A stretch of 64,000 bases of DNA, taken from contig CAZWGO010000005.1 in NCBI GenBank assembly GCA_964633355.1, positions 54,876 to 118,875 of the forward strand. Reading direction: 5' to 3'. Under the pieces are notes generated by a model, which was not told the DNA's origin, did no database searches, and was given only the letters and a program-made list of their open reading frames with translations. Position 1 is the first letter of the stretch. Each line of letters opens with the position of its first letter. Source of the DNA: Micavibrio_B sp964633355. Lineage in GTDB: Bacteria; Pseudomonadota; Alphaproteobacteria; Micavibrionales; Micavibrionaceae. Made by a program: the position numbers and the translations under genes. Positions 26,043 to 35,802 of the stretch are shown piece by piece.

Positions 26043-26723
26043 ATGGTTCAGCGTTCACCCGGCAAGAGCGGTAGTTATTCCGGTGGCAGTTTTGGCAAGA
26101 AAAACGCGCATTTCTTCTACGAGGACGAGAAATTAGCGGTTTTTATAGACGGATCAAACCTTTACGCCGCTGCCCGCAGTCTAAATTTCGACATCGACTA
26201 TAGAAAGCTTCTGGCTTGGGCAGGCCAGAGAGGCCGTTTAATCCGCGCTTTTTACTACACGGCTTTGATCGAAGATCAGGATTACACCCCTATTCGCCCT
26301 CTGGTCGACTGGCTGGATTACAATGGCTATACGATGGTGACAAAACCGGCCAAGGAATTCACTGATAGTCAGGGCCGCCGCAAGGTCAAAGGGAATATCG
26401 ATATTGAGCTTGCCGTCGATATGATGGAAATGGCAGACAAAGTTGATCATATCATCTTGTTTTCCGGTGATGGAGATTTCCGCAAGTTGGTTGAAGCTGT
26501 TCAGCGTAAAGGGGTCCGTGTCAGCGTGGTCTCTACGATCAGCACCAGCCCTCCCATGATCGCTGATGAACTCCGTCGTCAGGCCGACCAGTTTATGGAT
26601 TTGACCTCTGTGCTTGAATATATCCAGCGAGATGGCGGCCCGTCTCGCCCTCCCGTCAATCAGGGAGAAGTCTTCAGTGATATCGATGAAGACGAAGAAA
26701 TTCCGGCATATTTAAAGGCGTAG
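26043..26723 (+). CDS. NYN domain protein (LabA/DUF88 family)
   Basis: A 226-residue PIN-like (NYN) protein. The acidic active-site residues are in VFIDGSNLY, GNIDIELAVDMMEMA and ILFSGDGDFRKLVEA, so it is probably a metal-dependent RNase. The N-terminus is glycine/serine-rich. The closest described relatives are the LabA/DUF88 proteins; the target is unknown. It stands alone and converges on the chemoreceptor gene across a palindromic repeat. Confidence 0.85.
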   Translation: MVQRSPGKSGSYSGGSFGKKNAHFFYEDEKLAVFIDGSNLYAAARSLNFDIDYRKLLAWAGQRGRLIRAFYYTALIEDQDYTPIRPLVDWLDYNGYTMVTKPAKEFTDSQGRRKVKGNIDIELAVDMMEMADKVDHIILFSGDGDFRKLVEAVQRKGVRVSVVSTISTSPPMIADELRRQADQFMDLTSVLEYIQRDGGPSRPPVNQGEVFSDIDEDEEIPAYLKA

Positions 26724-26789
26724 TTACAAGTCGCAAGTTACAAGTTACGAGATATTTCTTGTAACTCGTAACTATGCACTCGTAACTAT
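26721..26789. repeat. Palindromic repeat with GTTAC sub-repeats between convergent genes
   Basis: The left arm (from TAGTTACAAG at 26721) and the right arm (ending CGTAACTATC at 26790) are complementary over about 34 bases with some mismatches. Each arm is built of two or three copies of an 8-10 base GTTAC(A/G)AG unit. It could act as a bidirectional terminator. Confidence 0.7.
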
Positions 26790-28943
26790 CTATGCGTTCC
26801 TGATTTCGTCGAGGAATTCTTTGACCTGTTCTTGCAGGTCGGTGGAAATCCTTGCCAGCTCTCCCGCGGCTTCCAAAACCGTACTTGCCGCCTGCCCTGT
26901 CTCCTCGGCATTGCGCTGAACGCTGATGATGGTTTGCGCAACCTGCTGGGTTCCGGTCGATGCTTCTGCCACGTTTCTGCCAATCTCGGCAGTCGCCGCA
27001 TATTGTTCTTCCACCGCAGACGCAACCGTCGTTGTCGCTTCGTCGATTTGCCTGACATCGGAGATGATACGCTGAACCGCTTCGACTGAGGAGCGGATCG
27101 CGTGCTGGATCTTGCCGACACGCTCATCGATCTGTTCGGTTTTCTGCGCTGTTTCCATCGCCAGTTTTTTAACTTCATCGGCCACAACGGCAAAACCTTT
27201 GCCCGCCTCGCCCGCACGCGCAGCTTCGATTGTGGCGTTAAGTGCCAGAAGGTTGGTTTGCTCAGCAATGCCTTTAATCGCGCCAACAACTTCACCGATA
27301 GAGTCCGCAAGACTATTAAGCTCGCTGACTTCATGGCTGGTTGTTTCGGCTTCATGGCTCGCACGGGTAGATTTTTGTGCAACGCTTGAAATCTGCTTGG
27401 CAATCTCAGCAGATGATGCCGACAATTCTTCCGATGCGGATGCCACCGTCTGGACATTCGAGTCGGCTTCCGTTGCCGCTGCCGCAACGAGCGCGCTTGC
27501 CTGCGCCGTATTCGATGACGAGCTTGTCATCTGGTTGGCTGTTGCCTGCATTTCGGTTGCCGCAGACGCCAGCGCCTGAATGATGCCTGATGTCCGGCTG
27601 TCGAAATCATTGGCCAGCATATTCATACTGCTTTTTTTCTCAAGCTCGGCTTCGCGTTTCATCTCTTCCTGTTTAGCCGAAAGAGAACGGGTTTCAATCA
27701 TACTTTCCTTGAAGACTTGCAAGGCGCGTGAGATATCACCAAACTCATCTTTTTGGTCCATGCCCGCAATTTCTGTTTCCAGCTTGCCTTGAGCCAGATC
27801 ACTCATAGTTGCTGTTGCCTTATTTAAAGGCTTAGCCGCTGCTTTCCCCAGCCACAGCGATATAAGAAGAGCCGTCAATACCAGAGCAACAAGGGCAATT
27901 ATCATATCTTTTTCGACTGTATTTAAAACTACGAATACGTCTTTTGGGTTAGACCCCATAACAACCATCCAGCCAAGGCCAGGATAGTCATAGGCTCCTT
28001 TCGAGCTGGCATAGGCGAATAAATTCTCCGTCCCATCATCAGGGTTTAACTCCTGAGTAAATCCGCTTTTACCTTCGCTGGCAAGTTTTGCAGCTTGATT
28101 ACCGAGTTCGATAAAGTTTTTCTTGAGGATGATGCCATCAAAATCACGTTCCAAATTACCTTTTTCATCAATGTTCTGTGGGTCATAATCAACAAGTTGA
28201 GTGCCCCGATTATCAAACAGCATTAAATCAGGATCGACATAGCCCTCTTCGAGCATTTTTTTACGCTCGGCCCCTATGATTGTTTCAACAAGGCTAAAAT
28301 CGGCATAATTGACCCAAACACCTAGTAAAGTTCCAGAATCATCCCTGACTTCAGCAGAAAACGGGATAACAAAACCGTCATTCTTATATACTTTCTGTAC
28401 TATCGGATCTTGCTGAGGAGGCTGTACGGCAGTGCCGGTCAGACCGTTTGTTCCTTTAAGGAATTTTCCAGCTATAACATCTTTGAACCAAGGGGCATCT
28501 TTAAAATTCTGATTATAAATCCAATAAGTATCGATGATCGCCCCTGCCGGACTCTTGGAATTAACTGCCAGAACATCGCCTTGCGGAGACACCATTATCA
28601 TCAATGGATAAAACCCATAGGCTTTCGCATAATTATTCATTGCATTCACAAGAGGATTTGTTTCGGAAGGATTCTTCCAATTGGCTGCGTTATGAGCGGC
28701 TGCGTTATAGCCAAAGGCTTGAACATCGCCGTAACGTTCGAAAAGATTTCTATCAATCATTTCAAGAATATTTTGAGCAATATTTCCGTAAGCTTGGCTA
28801 TAATCCTGCTGAAATTTTTTCTCTTCTATCTGAAAGACACTAAAAATAACAAGCCCAGGAATAATTGTTAAAATAATTATCAAAAGAGCAAGCTTAGAAC
28901 GGACGCGAAGATTTTTAAAAAACAACATATAGAAAAGCCTCAT
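26790..28943 (-). CDS. Methyl-accepting chemotaxis protein with periplasmic dCache-like sensor
   Basis: A 717-residue receptor. TM1 at about 16-36 (LALLIIILTIIPGLVIFSVF), a large periplasmic region of about 300 residues of dCache type (WFKDVIAGKFLKGTNGLTGT, WVNYADFSLVETIIG, GLGWMVVMGSNPKDVF), TM2 near 345-365, HAMP (AAKPLNKATATMSDLAQGK), then the signalling domain with the hairpin tip EQTNLLALNATIEAARAGEA. It probably senses a small amino-acid-like or organic ligand; this is family knowledge only. No che genes are nearby. Confidence 0.93.
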   Translation of the reverse strand: MRLFYMLFFKNLRVRSKLALLIIILTIIPGLVIFSVFQIEEKKFQQDYSQAYGNIAQNILEMIDRNLFERYGDVQAFGYNAAAHNAANWKNPSETNPLVNAMNNYAKAYGFYPLMIMVSPQGDVLAVNSKSPAGAIIDTYWIYNQNFKDAPWFKDVIAGKFLKGTNGLTGTAVQPPQQDPIVQKVYKNDGFVIPFSAEVRDDSGTLLGVWVNYADFSLVETIIGAERKKMLEEGYVDPDLMLFDNRGTQLVDYDPQNIDEKGNLERDFDGIILKKNFIELGNQAAKLASEGKSGFTQELNPDDGTENLFAYASSKGAYDYPGLGWMVVMGSNPKDVFVVLNTVEKDMIIALVALVLTALLISLWLGKAAAKPLNKATATMSDLAQGKLETEIAGMDQKDEFGDISRALQVFKESMIETRSLSAKQEEMKREAELEKKSSMNMLANDFDSRTSGIIQALASAATEMQATANQMTSSSSNTAQASALVAAAATEADSNVQTVASASEELSASSAEIAKQISSVAQKSTRASHEAETTSHEVSELNSLADSIGEVVGAIKGIAEQTNLLALNATIEAARAGEAGKGFAVVADEVKKLAMETAQKTEQIDERVGKIQHAIRSSVEAVQRIISDVRQIDEATTTVASAVEEQYAATAEIGRNVAEASTGTQQVAQTIISVQRNAEETGQAASTVLEAAGELARISTDLQEQVKEFLDEIRNA

Positions 28944-29079
28944 TTCTTGAGATGGGATATGCTTAATACTCTAACGCAATGATATGTAAATATAAAAAGG
29001 TCGAGTGAATACGCTTAATGAATTGTTACTGTAGCGCAGTTAACAAAGCTTAAAAATGACCAAGATCAAAAAAATAAAA

Positions 29080-30639
<1,560 letters not shown>

Positions 30640-30681
30640 GTTTTTAACCTTCTAAATTCTTTGAAATGACAATGATTTGTA

Positions 30682-30726
30682 ACCCCTGAAAAGCGCAAGA
30701 GGGTTTGCCCTCTGGTCTCAGGGGGT
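30682..30726 (-). promoter_or_regulatory. Leader hairpin of leuA (attenuator candidate)
   Basis: On the minus strand an outer stem (ACCCCCTGA with TCAGGGGT) encloses an inner stem (AGAGGG with CCCTCT). The 5' arm of the outer stem holds the last codons and stop of the leader peptide, so a ribosome there would block the stem. No clear T-run follows, so the mechanism (termination or translation) is uncertain. Confidence 0.5.
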
Positions 30727-30765
30727 CATAAGTCGAAGGAGAAGGTTTTGAGCAAAATTTAGCAT
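30718..30765 (-). CDS. leuA leader peptide (15 residues)
   Basis: The short frame reads MLNFAQNLLLRLMTP and stops. Four leucine codons fall within five (CTT CTC CTT CGA CTT), with a fifth leucine near the start. Its stop codon lies within a stable hairpin, 78 bases before leuA. Leucine-rich leader peptides before leuA are known in Alphaproteobacteria. The ribosome binding site is weak, so the exact start is the least certain part. Confidence 0.6.
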   Translation of the reverse strand: MLNFAQNLLLRLMTP

Positions 30766-30805
30766 GCAGGAATATTTGTAGCCCGAGATCCAGTATCGCA
30801 GCAAC

Positions 30806-31000
30806 CTATTTTTTTATCTCGCTATCTTCGAGCTTTCTGGCTTCATCGACCAGCATAATGGGTATCCCGTCTCGGATCGGATAGGCAAGGCCAGCGCGGT
30901 CAGAGATTAATTCCTGTTTTTCGCGGTCATAACGTAAGGGAATCTTGGTCAGCGGGCAAACTAGTATTTCAAGAAGGCGTGGGTCGATTTGAGTGCTCAT
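30806..31000 (-). CDS. Trm112-family protein
   Basis: A 64-residue protein of the Trm112/YcaR family: IDPRLLEILVCPLTKIPLRY, then LAYPIRDGIPIMLVDEAR. Relatives activate methyltransferases or act as small zinc-ribbon-derived folds. Only the first cysteine of the zinc pairs is clear. ATG at 31000 is preferred over an upstream TTG. The neighbours LON-like and YbbN-like are a conserved alphaproteobacterial set. Confidence 0.85.
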   Translation of the reverse strand: MSTQIDPRLLEILVCPLTKIPLRYDREKQELISDRAGLAYPIRDGIPIMLVDEARKLEDSEIKK

Positions 31001-31022
31001 GGCAGCACTATACAAGCTGATA

Positions 31023-31673
31023 TCAATGTTTGGAAGAGCAACACTCGCTTCTGACTGCCATCTCCAAAAGCTTCATGAAAAGATCGGCGCGTGCCTTACA
31101 GGTCGGCTCTTCGATCAAAGCCTGCTTCTCGCCGGAGGTAAACGGACAGATCATGGCAAGACAAGTCATGAGTTTCTCATCGTTGACCGCCGTGATCAGT
31201 TTCCAGTCGATCGACATATCGTTTTGCTCAAAATAAACTTGCAACAGCTCAACAAGGTGAGAGCGATTGACGCCCAACGATTCAATCTTTTCAAAATCCT
31301 CGCCGAATTTTGACCAGTCGGTCCGGACCTGGCGATAGCCGCGCATGGAATCGATCTCATGCTGGACCTCGAAACGGGCAATACCTTTCAGAGTAATAAG
31401 ATAACGCCCATCTTCAGTTTCCTGAAACTGGACGATTTTTCCGGCGCAGCCGGTCTTAAAGAGAGGCGGGGGTCCGTTTGAGACATCGCTTGGCTGTATC
31501 ATGCCGATCAGGCGATTGGTCCGCAGCGCATCCTCGACCATGGCGATATAGCGCGGTTCAAAAATGTTAAGCGGCAAATGCCCTCGCGGTAATAGAAGTA
31601 CGCCATCCAACGGAAAAACCGGAATAATATCGGGAAGCTTGCTAAATTCCATATGGGTCGCTCTTTCAACCAT
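31023..31673 (-). CDS. LON N-terminal-domain protein
   Basis: A 216-residue protein made of the substrate-binding domain of Lon protease without the ATPase or protease (IIPVFPLDGVLLLPRGHLPL, NIFEPRYIAMVEDAL, IGMIQPSD, GCAGKIVQFQETEDGRYLI). Such stand-alone proteins are common in Proteobacteria, with unclear function. MEFSKL (31652) is an alternative start. Confidence 0.88.
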   Translation of the reverse strand: MVERATHMEFSKLPDIIPVFPLDGVLLLPRGHLPLNIFEPRYIAMVEDALRTNRLIGMIQPSDVSNGPPPLFKTGCAGKIVQFQETEDGRYLITLKGIARFEVQHEIDSMRGYRQVRTDWSKFGEDFEKIESLGVNRSHLVELLQVYFEQNDMSIDWKLITAVNDEKLMTCLAMICPFTSGEKQALIEEPTCKARADLFMKLLEMAVRSECCSSKH

Positions 31674-31695
31674 ATTCCTGATATAAGCGGGAAAT

Positions 31696-32628
31696 TTAAG
31701 AAAACAACAGGGAAGAAAGCTTTCGGCGTCCGCTGACGCTGGCCGGGTCCATCGCCCCCCAGGCTTCGAAATATTTAAGGAGCTGTTTACGCGCCTTGTC
31801 TTCTTCCCAGTTTTTATGCTTCTTTATAAGAGAGATTAGCGCATCGACCGCTCTGTCTTTTTCATTCGCAGCAAAGGCGGTTTCGGCATATTCGAATAAA
31901 ATATCAGGATTATCGGATTGCGCTGCCAGTTTACGCTCGATCTCGTCTAGCGCACCGGATGGGCGATGAAGGGCCAGTTCCAAAGCCGTCCTCACCGATA
32001 TAATATGCGGATCTTTGATAATCTGTTCAGGCAGACCTTCACTCACCGCTTTCGCCTGATTGATCTCACCGACCGCGATCAATATTCGAATCATACCAGC
32101 GAAAGCGGCGGCATTTAAGTTATCCTCAGCCAGTATCTCGCCGTAAATATTTTGCGCAAGATCGAAATTATTTTCCGCCATCGCGTCAGAGGCCGCAGCG
32201 AGCGCTGCCGGAACATCCAGCGCGTCGGGCAATTGCTGTTTTTGAATTTGCAACAGCTGACTTATTAAATTCTCGATATCGCTTTTCGGGCGCACGCCCT
32301 GAAAGCCCGAGACAGGCTGCCCCATGAACATGGCAATCACAGTCGGCACGGACTGCACGCGAAATGCCTGCGCCAGTTCGGGATTTTCATCGATATTGAC
32401 CTTGGCGAGTGCGACCGCGCCGCGCTGCGCAGCGACAATCTCTTCAAGAACTGGCATCAATTGTTTGCAAGGCCCGCACCATGGTGCCCAGAAGTCGATT
32501 AGGACAGGACGCTTTTGCGACTCGGCCAAAATGCGCGTTTCAAAATCTTGTGTGGTGACGGAAAAAATATCGGCGCTTTCCGGTGCAGCCTCTTGCAGTT
32601 TTTTCTGGGTATTCAGTCCGATCAGCAT
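31696..32628 (-). CDS. Thioredoxin-TPR protein (YbbN/CnoX-like co-chaperone)
   Basis: A 310-residue protein. The thioredoxin fold (about 25-130) has an intact redox motif FWAPWCGPCKQLMPVLEEIV. TPR-like helices follow (NFDLAQNIYGEILAEDNLNA, AETAFAANEKDRAVDALISL). Relatives protect proteins from oxidative aggregation and hand them to chaperones. The CGPC motif keeps both cysteines; E. coli YbbN lacks this form, so this member may be an active oxidoreductase. It ends 22 bases before the LON-like gene. Confidence 0.9.
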   Translation of the reverse strand: MLIGLNTQKKLQEAAPESADIFSVTTQDFETRILAESQKRPVLIDFWAPWCGPCKQLMPVLEEIVAAQRGAVALAKVNIDENPELAQAFRVQSVPTVIAMFMGQPVSGFQGVRPKSDIENLISQLLQIQKQQLPDALDVPAALAAASDAMAENNFDLAQNIYGEILAEDNLNAAAFAGMIRILIAVGEINQAKAVSEGLPEQIIKDPHIISVRTALELALHRPSGALDEIERKLAAQSDNPDILFEYAETAFAANEKDRAVDALISLIKKHKNWEEDKARKQLLKYFEAWGAMDPASVSGRRKLSSLLFS

Positions 32629-32629
32629 T

Positions 32630-33199
32630 TTATTCTCCGGTGGCCTTGCTCAAGTCCATAATCTGTGGCTTGCAGCCACAATTTTCAAGGAATTTCAAAA
32701 GATCGGCAGGTGTCAGCCCAACCGTCATCGTATTAATCAGCGGATGATAATTAACGATCTCATGTCCCATCATCTCATTATCGAGCACGAGCGTTACCTG
32801 ATGATCCTTATCGTTCATGATTGAAAACGGCGTGACCGATCCCGGCGCAACGCCCAGATATTTCATGAGGCGTTCCGGAGAGCCGAACGACAAACGCCCA
32901 ACATTGAGCAGCTCCGCAAGCTTCTTCATATCGATTTTTGTATGCGCCATCAGCGTAATCAGGAACATGCGCTCTTTCTTGTCACGGACAAAGAGATTGC
33001 GCGTATGAGCGCCTTTAATCTCGCGGTCGACATCATCAGCATCTTCAACGCTGAAGACAGCCCGGTGCTTATATAGAGTGAATTCAATTTTTAATTCCTC
33101 GAAATGTGCCAAAAGCTCTTCCGCCGTCACGGGCGCTATATTTTCATTTTCCACAGGCTTTTCCCCAAACTTTTCCTCAGAAAGTGAACTTAAGGACAT
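32630..33199 (-). CDS. Prolyl-tRNA editing deacylase (YbaK/ProX type)
   Basis: A 189-residue trans-editing enzyme that hydrolyses mischarged tRNA-Pro (or related). The YbaK fold is shown by EFTLYKHRAVFSVEDADDVD, RNLFVRDKKERMFLITL, LLNVGRLSFGSPERLMKYLG and VTPFSIMNDKDHQVTLVLD. The pattern fits the ProXp-ala/PrdX group. It starts one base before the YbbN-like gene ends its spacing, so they are co-transcribed. Confidence 0.88.
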   Translation of the reverse strand: MSLSSLSEEKFGEKPVENENIAPVTAEELLAHFEELKIEFTLYKHRAVFSVEDADDVDREIKGAHTRNLFVRDKKERMFLITLMAHTKIDMKKLAELLNVGRLSFGSPERLMKYLGVAPGSVTPFSIMNDKDHQVTLVLDNEMMGHEIVNYHPLINTMTVGLTPADLLKFLENCGCKPQIMDLSKATGE

Positions 33200-33355
33200 G
33201 CTGATTTAAACCCTTGTTAAGATTTCGCGGTTAGTATGTAAAAATACATAAAACATGGATTAAATATTTAATATCAATTTTAAAGAGCCACAAGTTTTGT
33301 AATTAGCCGAAAATTGATGTATTATTGAAATATTCGTTTCTGGGAGAAACAAAAA

Positions 33356-33493
33356 ATGGTACAAAGATTTGAAGTCAGCGATCCAATTTTACCGGGTCCG
33401 ACAGTCCACGGACAGGGTTTTTTAGCTGAAATCGCCATGAAAACCCCCGCACCTGCACCCGCACCTTCCATCACTCCATCAGGGTTAGGATAA
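33356..33493 (+). CDS. Small protein, 45 residues, unknown
   Basis: Too short for most gene callers. ATG is preceded by GGGAG at 33342. The translation starts MVQRFEVSDPILPGPTVHGQ and ends in a proline/alanine-rich tail (TPAPAPAPSI). It stops 4 bases before the start of the next hypothetical gene, the spacing of an operon. I do not recognise it. Confidence 0.45.
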   Translation: MVQRFEVSDPILPGPTVHGQGFLAEIAMKTPAPAPAPSITPSGLG

Positions 33494-33497
33494 TCTC

Positions 33498-33779
33498 ATG
33501 AATATCCAGATGGGCAATTTGCCGGAAGGCGATCTGGTCATGGTATGCGACAAAAAATTGCCCTCTGATGTGAAGCGCGTAGAATATTTTCGTGATCAAA
33601 AGCTTTTAATGCTCATTTATGAAGATCAAGACCACGAAGGCGATCTGATGCATTATGAGCTCCCGGATGCCTATGCCAGCAAAGTCGAGTTAAAAAGCAG
33701 TCTCGTCATTATCGAGCAAGACCCTGAGACCGGCAAGAAAATGGGTTATTACACCTCTCTGATCCAAGTCGGAGCTTAA
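33498..33779 (+). CDS. Hypothetical protein, 93 residues
   Basis: An acidic soluble protein without a signal peptide or membrane segment. It shows an alternating pattern expected of a small beta-rich domain (VMVCDKKLPSDVKRVEYF, LLMLIYEDQDHEGDLMHYEL). No family recognised. It follows the 45-residue frame by 4 bases. Confidence 0.55.
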   Translation: MNIQMGNLPEGDLVMVCDKKLPSDVKRVEYFRDQKLLMLIYEDQDHEGDLMHYELPDAYASKVELKSSLVIIEQDPETGKKMGYYTSLIQVGA

Positions 33780-33782
33780 ATA

Positions 33783-33807
33783 CCCTGTCTTCCCTGCGAA
33801 AACAGGG
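33783..33807. repeat. Short palindromic repeat (CCTGCGAAAACAGG type)
   Basis: CCCTGT (33783-33788) faces ACAGGG (33802-33807), and the loop side contains TTCCCTGCGAAAACAGGGAT. This resembles the common bacterial intergenic repeat TCCCTGCGAAAGCAGGGA. No T-run follows directly, so it is not a clear terminator. Confidence 0.5.
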
Positions 33808-33883
33808 ATCTCAATCAAAGTCATTTTTTCCCTTGTAATTCCCGTTTGGATGGTTATAAAACCCCTACCCAATTAGATAAGAC

Positions 33884-33958
33884 GCGGGCGTAGCTCAGGG
33901 GTAGAGCGCAACCTTGCCAAGGTTGAAGCCGAGGGTTCGAATCCCTTCGCCCGCTCCA
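33884..33958 (+). tRNA. tRNA-Gly (anticodon GCC)
   Basis: The acceptor stem GCGGGCG pairs with CGCCCGC, followed by TCCA. The D-arm is TAGCTCAGGGGTAGAGC, the anticodon loop TTGCCAA gives GCC, and the T-arm GGTTCGAATCC is standard. Length is 75 bases including the encoded CCA. Confidence 0.97.
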
Positions 33959-33984
33959 ATTTAATCTTTATCCCAAAACTTCGA

Positions 33985-34788
33985 TCAATAAATCCCCTCG
34001 AAGTCCTGCTTGGTCTCCGGAGCAGGTTCGGGATTTATTTGCGGTTCGAGTGTTTCCGGCGTCGCCGGAACGGCAGGCTGCGTCATCGTATCATCGACCG
34101 GCGATGAATCATCAAGCGGCGTTTCATCGCGGTATTCATCGGAAACGGCTGCGGGCGGTGTATAAACAGGGACGGATTCCGTTGGCATACTCGTAGAAGG
34201 TACCGACTCTTGTGTTTCAGATGTTGCGCCTTGTCTTTCAAACGCGCCCGGGTCGTCATCAGGCGTAACCGCGCCCTCTGTTTGCTGCTGCGTATCAGGC
34301 TCAACCGGCGGCGGCACGGCATCAGGTGCCTCGCCGTCAGTCGCTGGCGTCTGCACGCTGCCTGCGTTTTCTTCCGGCGGCGGAATCGGCTCCGGATCGC
34401 GCCCCAGACAATCGAGCACCCATACATCATAAACCGGATGGTTCATTGCAGAGAGAGCCGGCGAGGACGCGAACATCCAGCCGGAGAAAATCCATTTCGA
34501 TGTTTTTTTCTCGTCATTACTTTGCCAGACTTGCAGGAACGCGGCGGCTTCGGATTTTTCGACCGGCGGCGGTTTGCGGCAGGACTGGACTTTTATATAG
34601 ATTTCACCGAAGCGGACCGTCGATCCAACCTTGGCTTCGAACGTCATCGTGCGCGCCGTAATTTTGTCGAGCGAGCGCAATTTGACGACAGGATAATCTT
34701 CGTAATTAAGGGATTGGGCAGAAGAAAACTTGGCCGCGGAGACGCAGAGTAAACAGAGAAAAAGAATATAAATAAAAACTCTGTGCAC
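33985..34788 (-). CDS. DUF2155 secreted protein with proline-rich tail
   Basis: A 267-residue exported protein. The GTG start gives a signal peptide (MHRVFIYILFLCLLCVSAAK). The DUF2155 domain occupies about 35-135 (LRSLDKITARTMTFEAKVGS, FGEIYIKVQSCRKPPP, WIFSGWMFASSPALSAMNHP, VYDVWVLDC). The rest is low-complexity P, E, T and Q. DUF2155 next to MlaD and NDUFA12 is a conserved alphaproteobacterial arrangement. The first 18 codons lie inside a palindromic repeat. Confidence 0.85.
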   Translation of the reverse strand: MHRVFIYILFLCLLCVSAAKFSSAQSLNYEDYPVVKLRSLDKITARTMTFEAKVGSTVRFGEIYIKVQSCRKPPPVEKSEAAAFLQVWQSNDEKKTSKWIFSGWMFASSPALSAMNHPVYDVWVLDCLGRDPEPIPPPEENAGSVQTPATDGEAPDAVPPPVEPDTQQQTEGAVTPDDDPGAFERQGATSETQESVPSTSMPTESVPVYTPPAAVSDEYRDETPLDDSSPVDDTMTQPAVPATPETLEPQINPEPAPETKQDFEGIY

Positions 34789-34804
34789 TCTGCGCCTCTG
34801 CGGC
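34733..34804. repeat. Palindromic repeat that encodes a signal peptide
   Basis: The arms at 34733-34758 and 34779-34804 match in inverted orientation at 22 of 26 positions (GCCGCGGAGACGCAGAGT, ...). GCAGAG sub-repeats occur in each arm. The start codon and codons 1-18 of the DUF2155 gene (start 34788) fall inside it. Confidence 0.75.
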
Positions 34805-34811
34805 TAAATAT

Positions 34812-35312
34812 TTAAGGCGAAGCAGGTTCGGCAGGCATTGCGCCTTCAGTCGGAGCCTCTTCGTCTTTTTTATCACTGACACTGAAGATAAACTTGCCCA
34901 GCAATTGTTCAAGGTTTTGCGGTGCCTGTGTGAATTCTATGCGGCCATTATTCTCTATGTAATCCTCCGCACCACCCGGTTCCAGTTGCAGATATTTCCC
35001 GCCGAGCAAGCTTGTCGAGCTGATCAAAGCGGCTGTATCTGACGGCAATTTAATATTTTGTCCGACCTCGATCGTGACGCGGGCGAGATAGGCTTTCGGA
35101 TCGAGAGCGATACCGGCAATCTGGCCGACCTTGACGCCGCTGACCTGAACTTCATCACCGACTTTAAGACCGCCGATATCCGAGAAATCCGCCGTAATGC
35201 GATAGCCGTCGACATCACCAACATTGGAAGATGTATAGCTGAATGCTAAAAAAACGACCGCGCCGATAATAACCACGGCGCCTAAAACTGTCTCAACTAC
35301 ATTGCGTTTCAT
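34812..35312 (-). CDS. mlaD: MlaD-like substrate-binding protein (MCE domain)
   Basis: A 166-residue inner-membrane-anchored protein that carries phospholipid between membranes. There is one N-terminal membrane segment (ETVLGAVVIIGAVVFLAFSY), then the MCE domain (YRITADFSDIGGLKVGDEVQ, VSGVKVGQIAGIALDP, AALISSTSLLGGKYLQLEPG). It keeps the usual LLGGKY. No mlaE or mlaF is in view, so they must be elsewhere. Confidence 0.93.
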   Translation of the reverse strand: MKRNVVETVLGAVVIIGAVVFLAFSYTSSNVGDVDGYRITADFSDIGGLKVGDEVQVSGVKVGQIAGIALDPKAYLARVTIEVGQNIKLPSDTAALISSTSLLGGKYLQLEPGGAEDYIENNGRIEFTQAPQNLEQLLGKFIFSVSDKKDEEAPTEGAMPAEPASP

Positions 35313-35332
35313 TATTCTCTTCCCTTTAATTA

Positions 35333-35725
35333 TTATTGTGGCGGCGTCCAGGCTGTATAATCGCCTGTCGCCTTGTCGCGCTTGCCGCCTTCCAGAATAT
35401 GGCCCGGCGGACGATAGGCGTTATCGGTACCTGTTTCATTCGGCACATAGGCTTTTTGCCAGTTGCGACGGAAGGATTGATCTCCGGCGGGCGCTTCATC
35501 TGTTTGATAATGCAGCCAGCCATGCCATTCCGGTGGCACGCGGGAAGCCTCGACTTCACCTTTATAGATAACCCAGCGGCGATTGCGCTTATAGCCTTTA
35601 CGCGGGCTCGCTTCATAATAGGTATTGCCCAGCGAATCTTGCCCCATTCTTTTTGCGCCCGAAACCAAGGTCACGAACCAGATATGCGCAGGGGATTGCG
35701 CGCTAAAAAGGCTTAGAATTCCCAT
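35333..35725 (-). CDS. NADH:ubiquinone oxidoreductase subunit NDUFA12
   Basis: A 130-residue accessory subunit of Complex I, known from Alphaproteobacteria and mitochondria. MGQDSLGNTYYEA, NRRWVIYKGEVEASRVPPEW, HGWLHYQTDEAP and ANETGTDNAYRPPGHI-type stretches match the family. 130 residues is a common length. It lies 20 bases upstream of mlaD on the same strand. Confidence 0.93.
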   Translation of the reverse strand: MGILSLFSAQSPAHIWFVTLVSGAKRMGQDSLGNTYYEASPRKGYKRNRRWVIYKGEVEASRVPPEWHGWLHYQTDEAPAGDQSFRRNWQKAYVPNETGTDNAYRPPGHILEGGKRDKATGDYTAWTPPQ

Positions 35726-35802
35726 GTGAAATAATCCTTTAACTAACGTCTTTACTGGCTTAAAACCGATAGGAAATCAAGCCAATTCAGGACATGGTCA
35801 AA

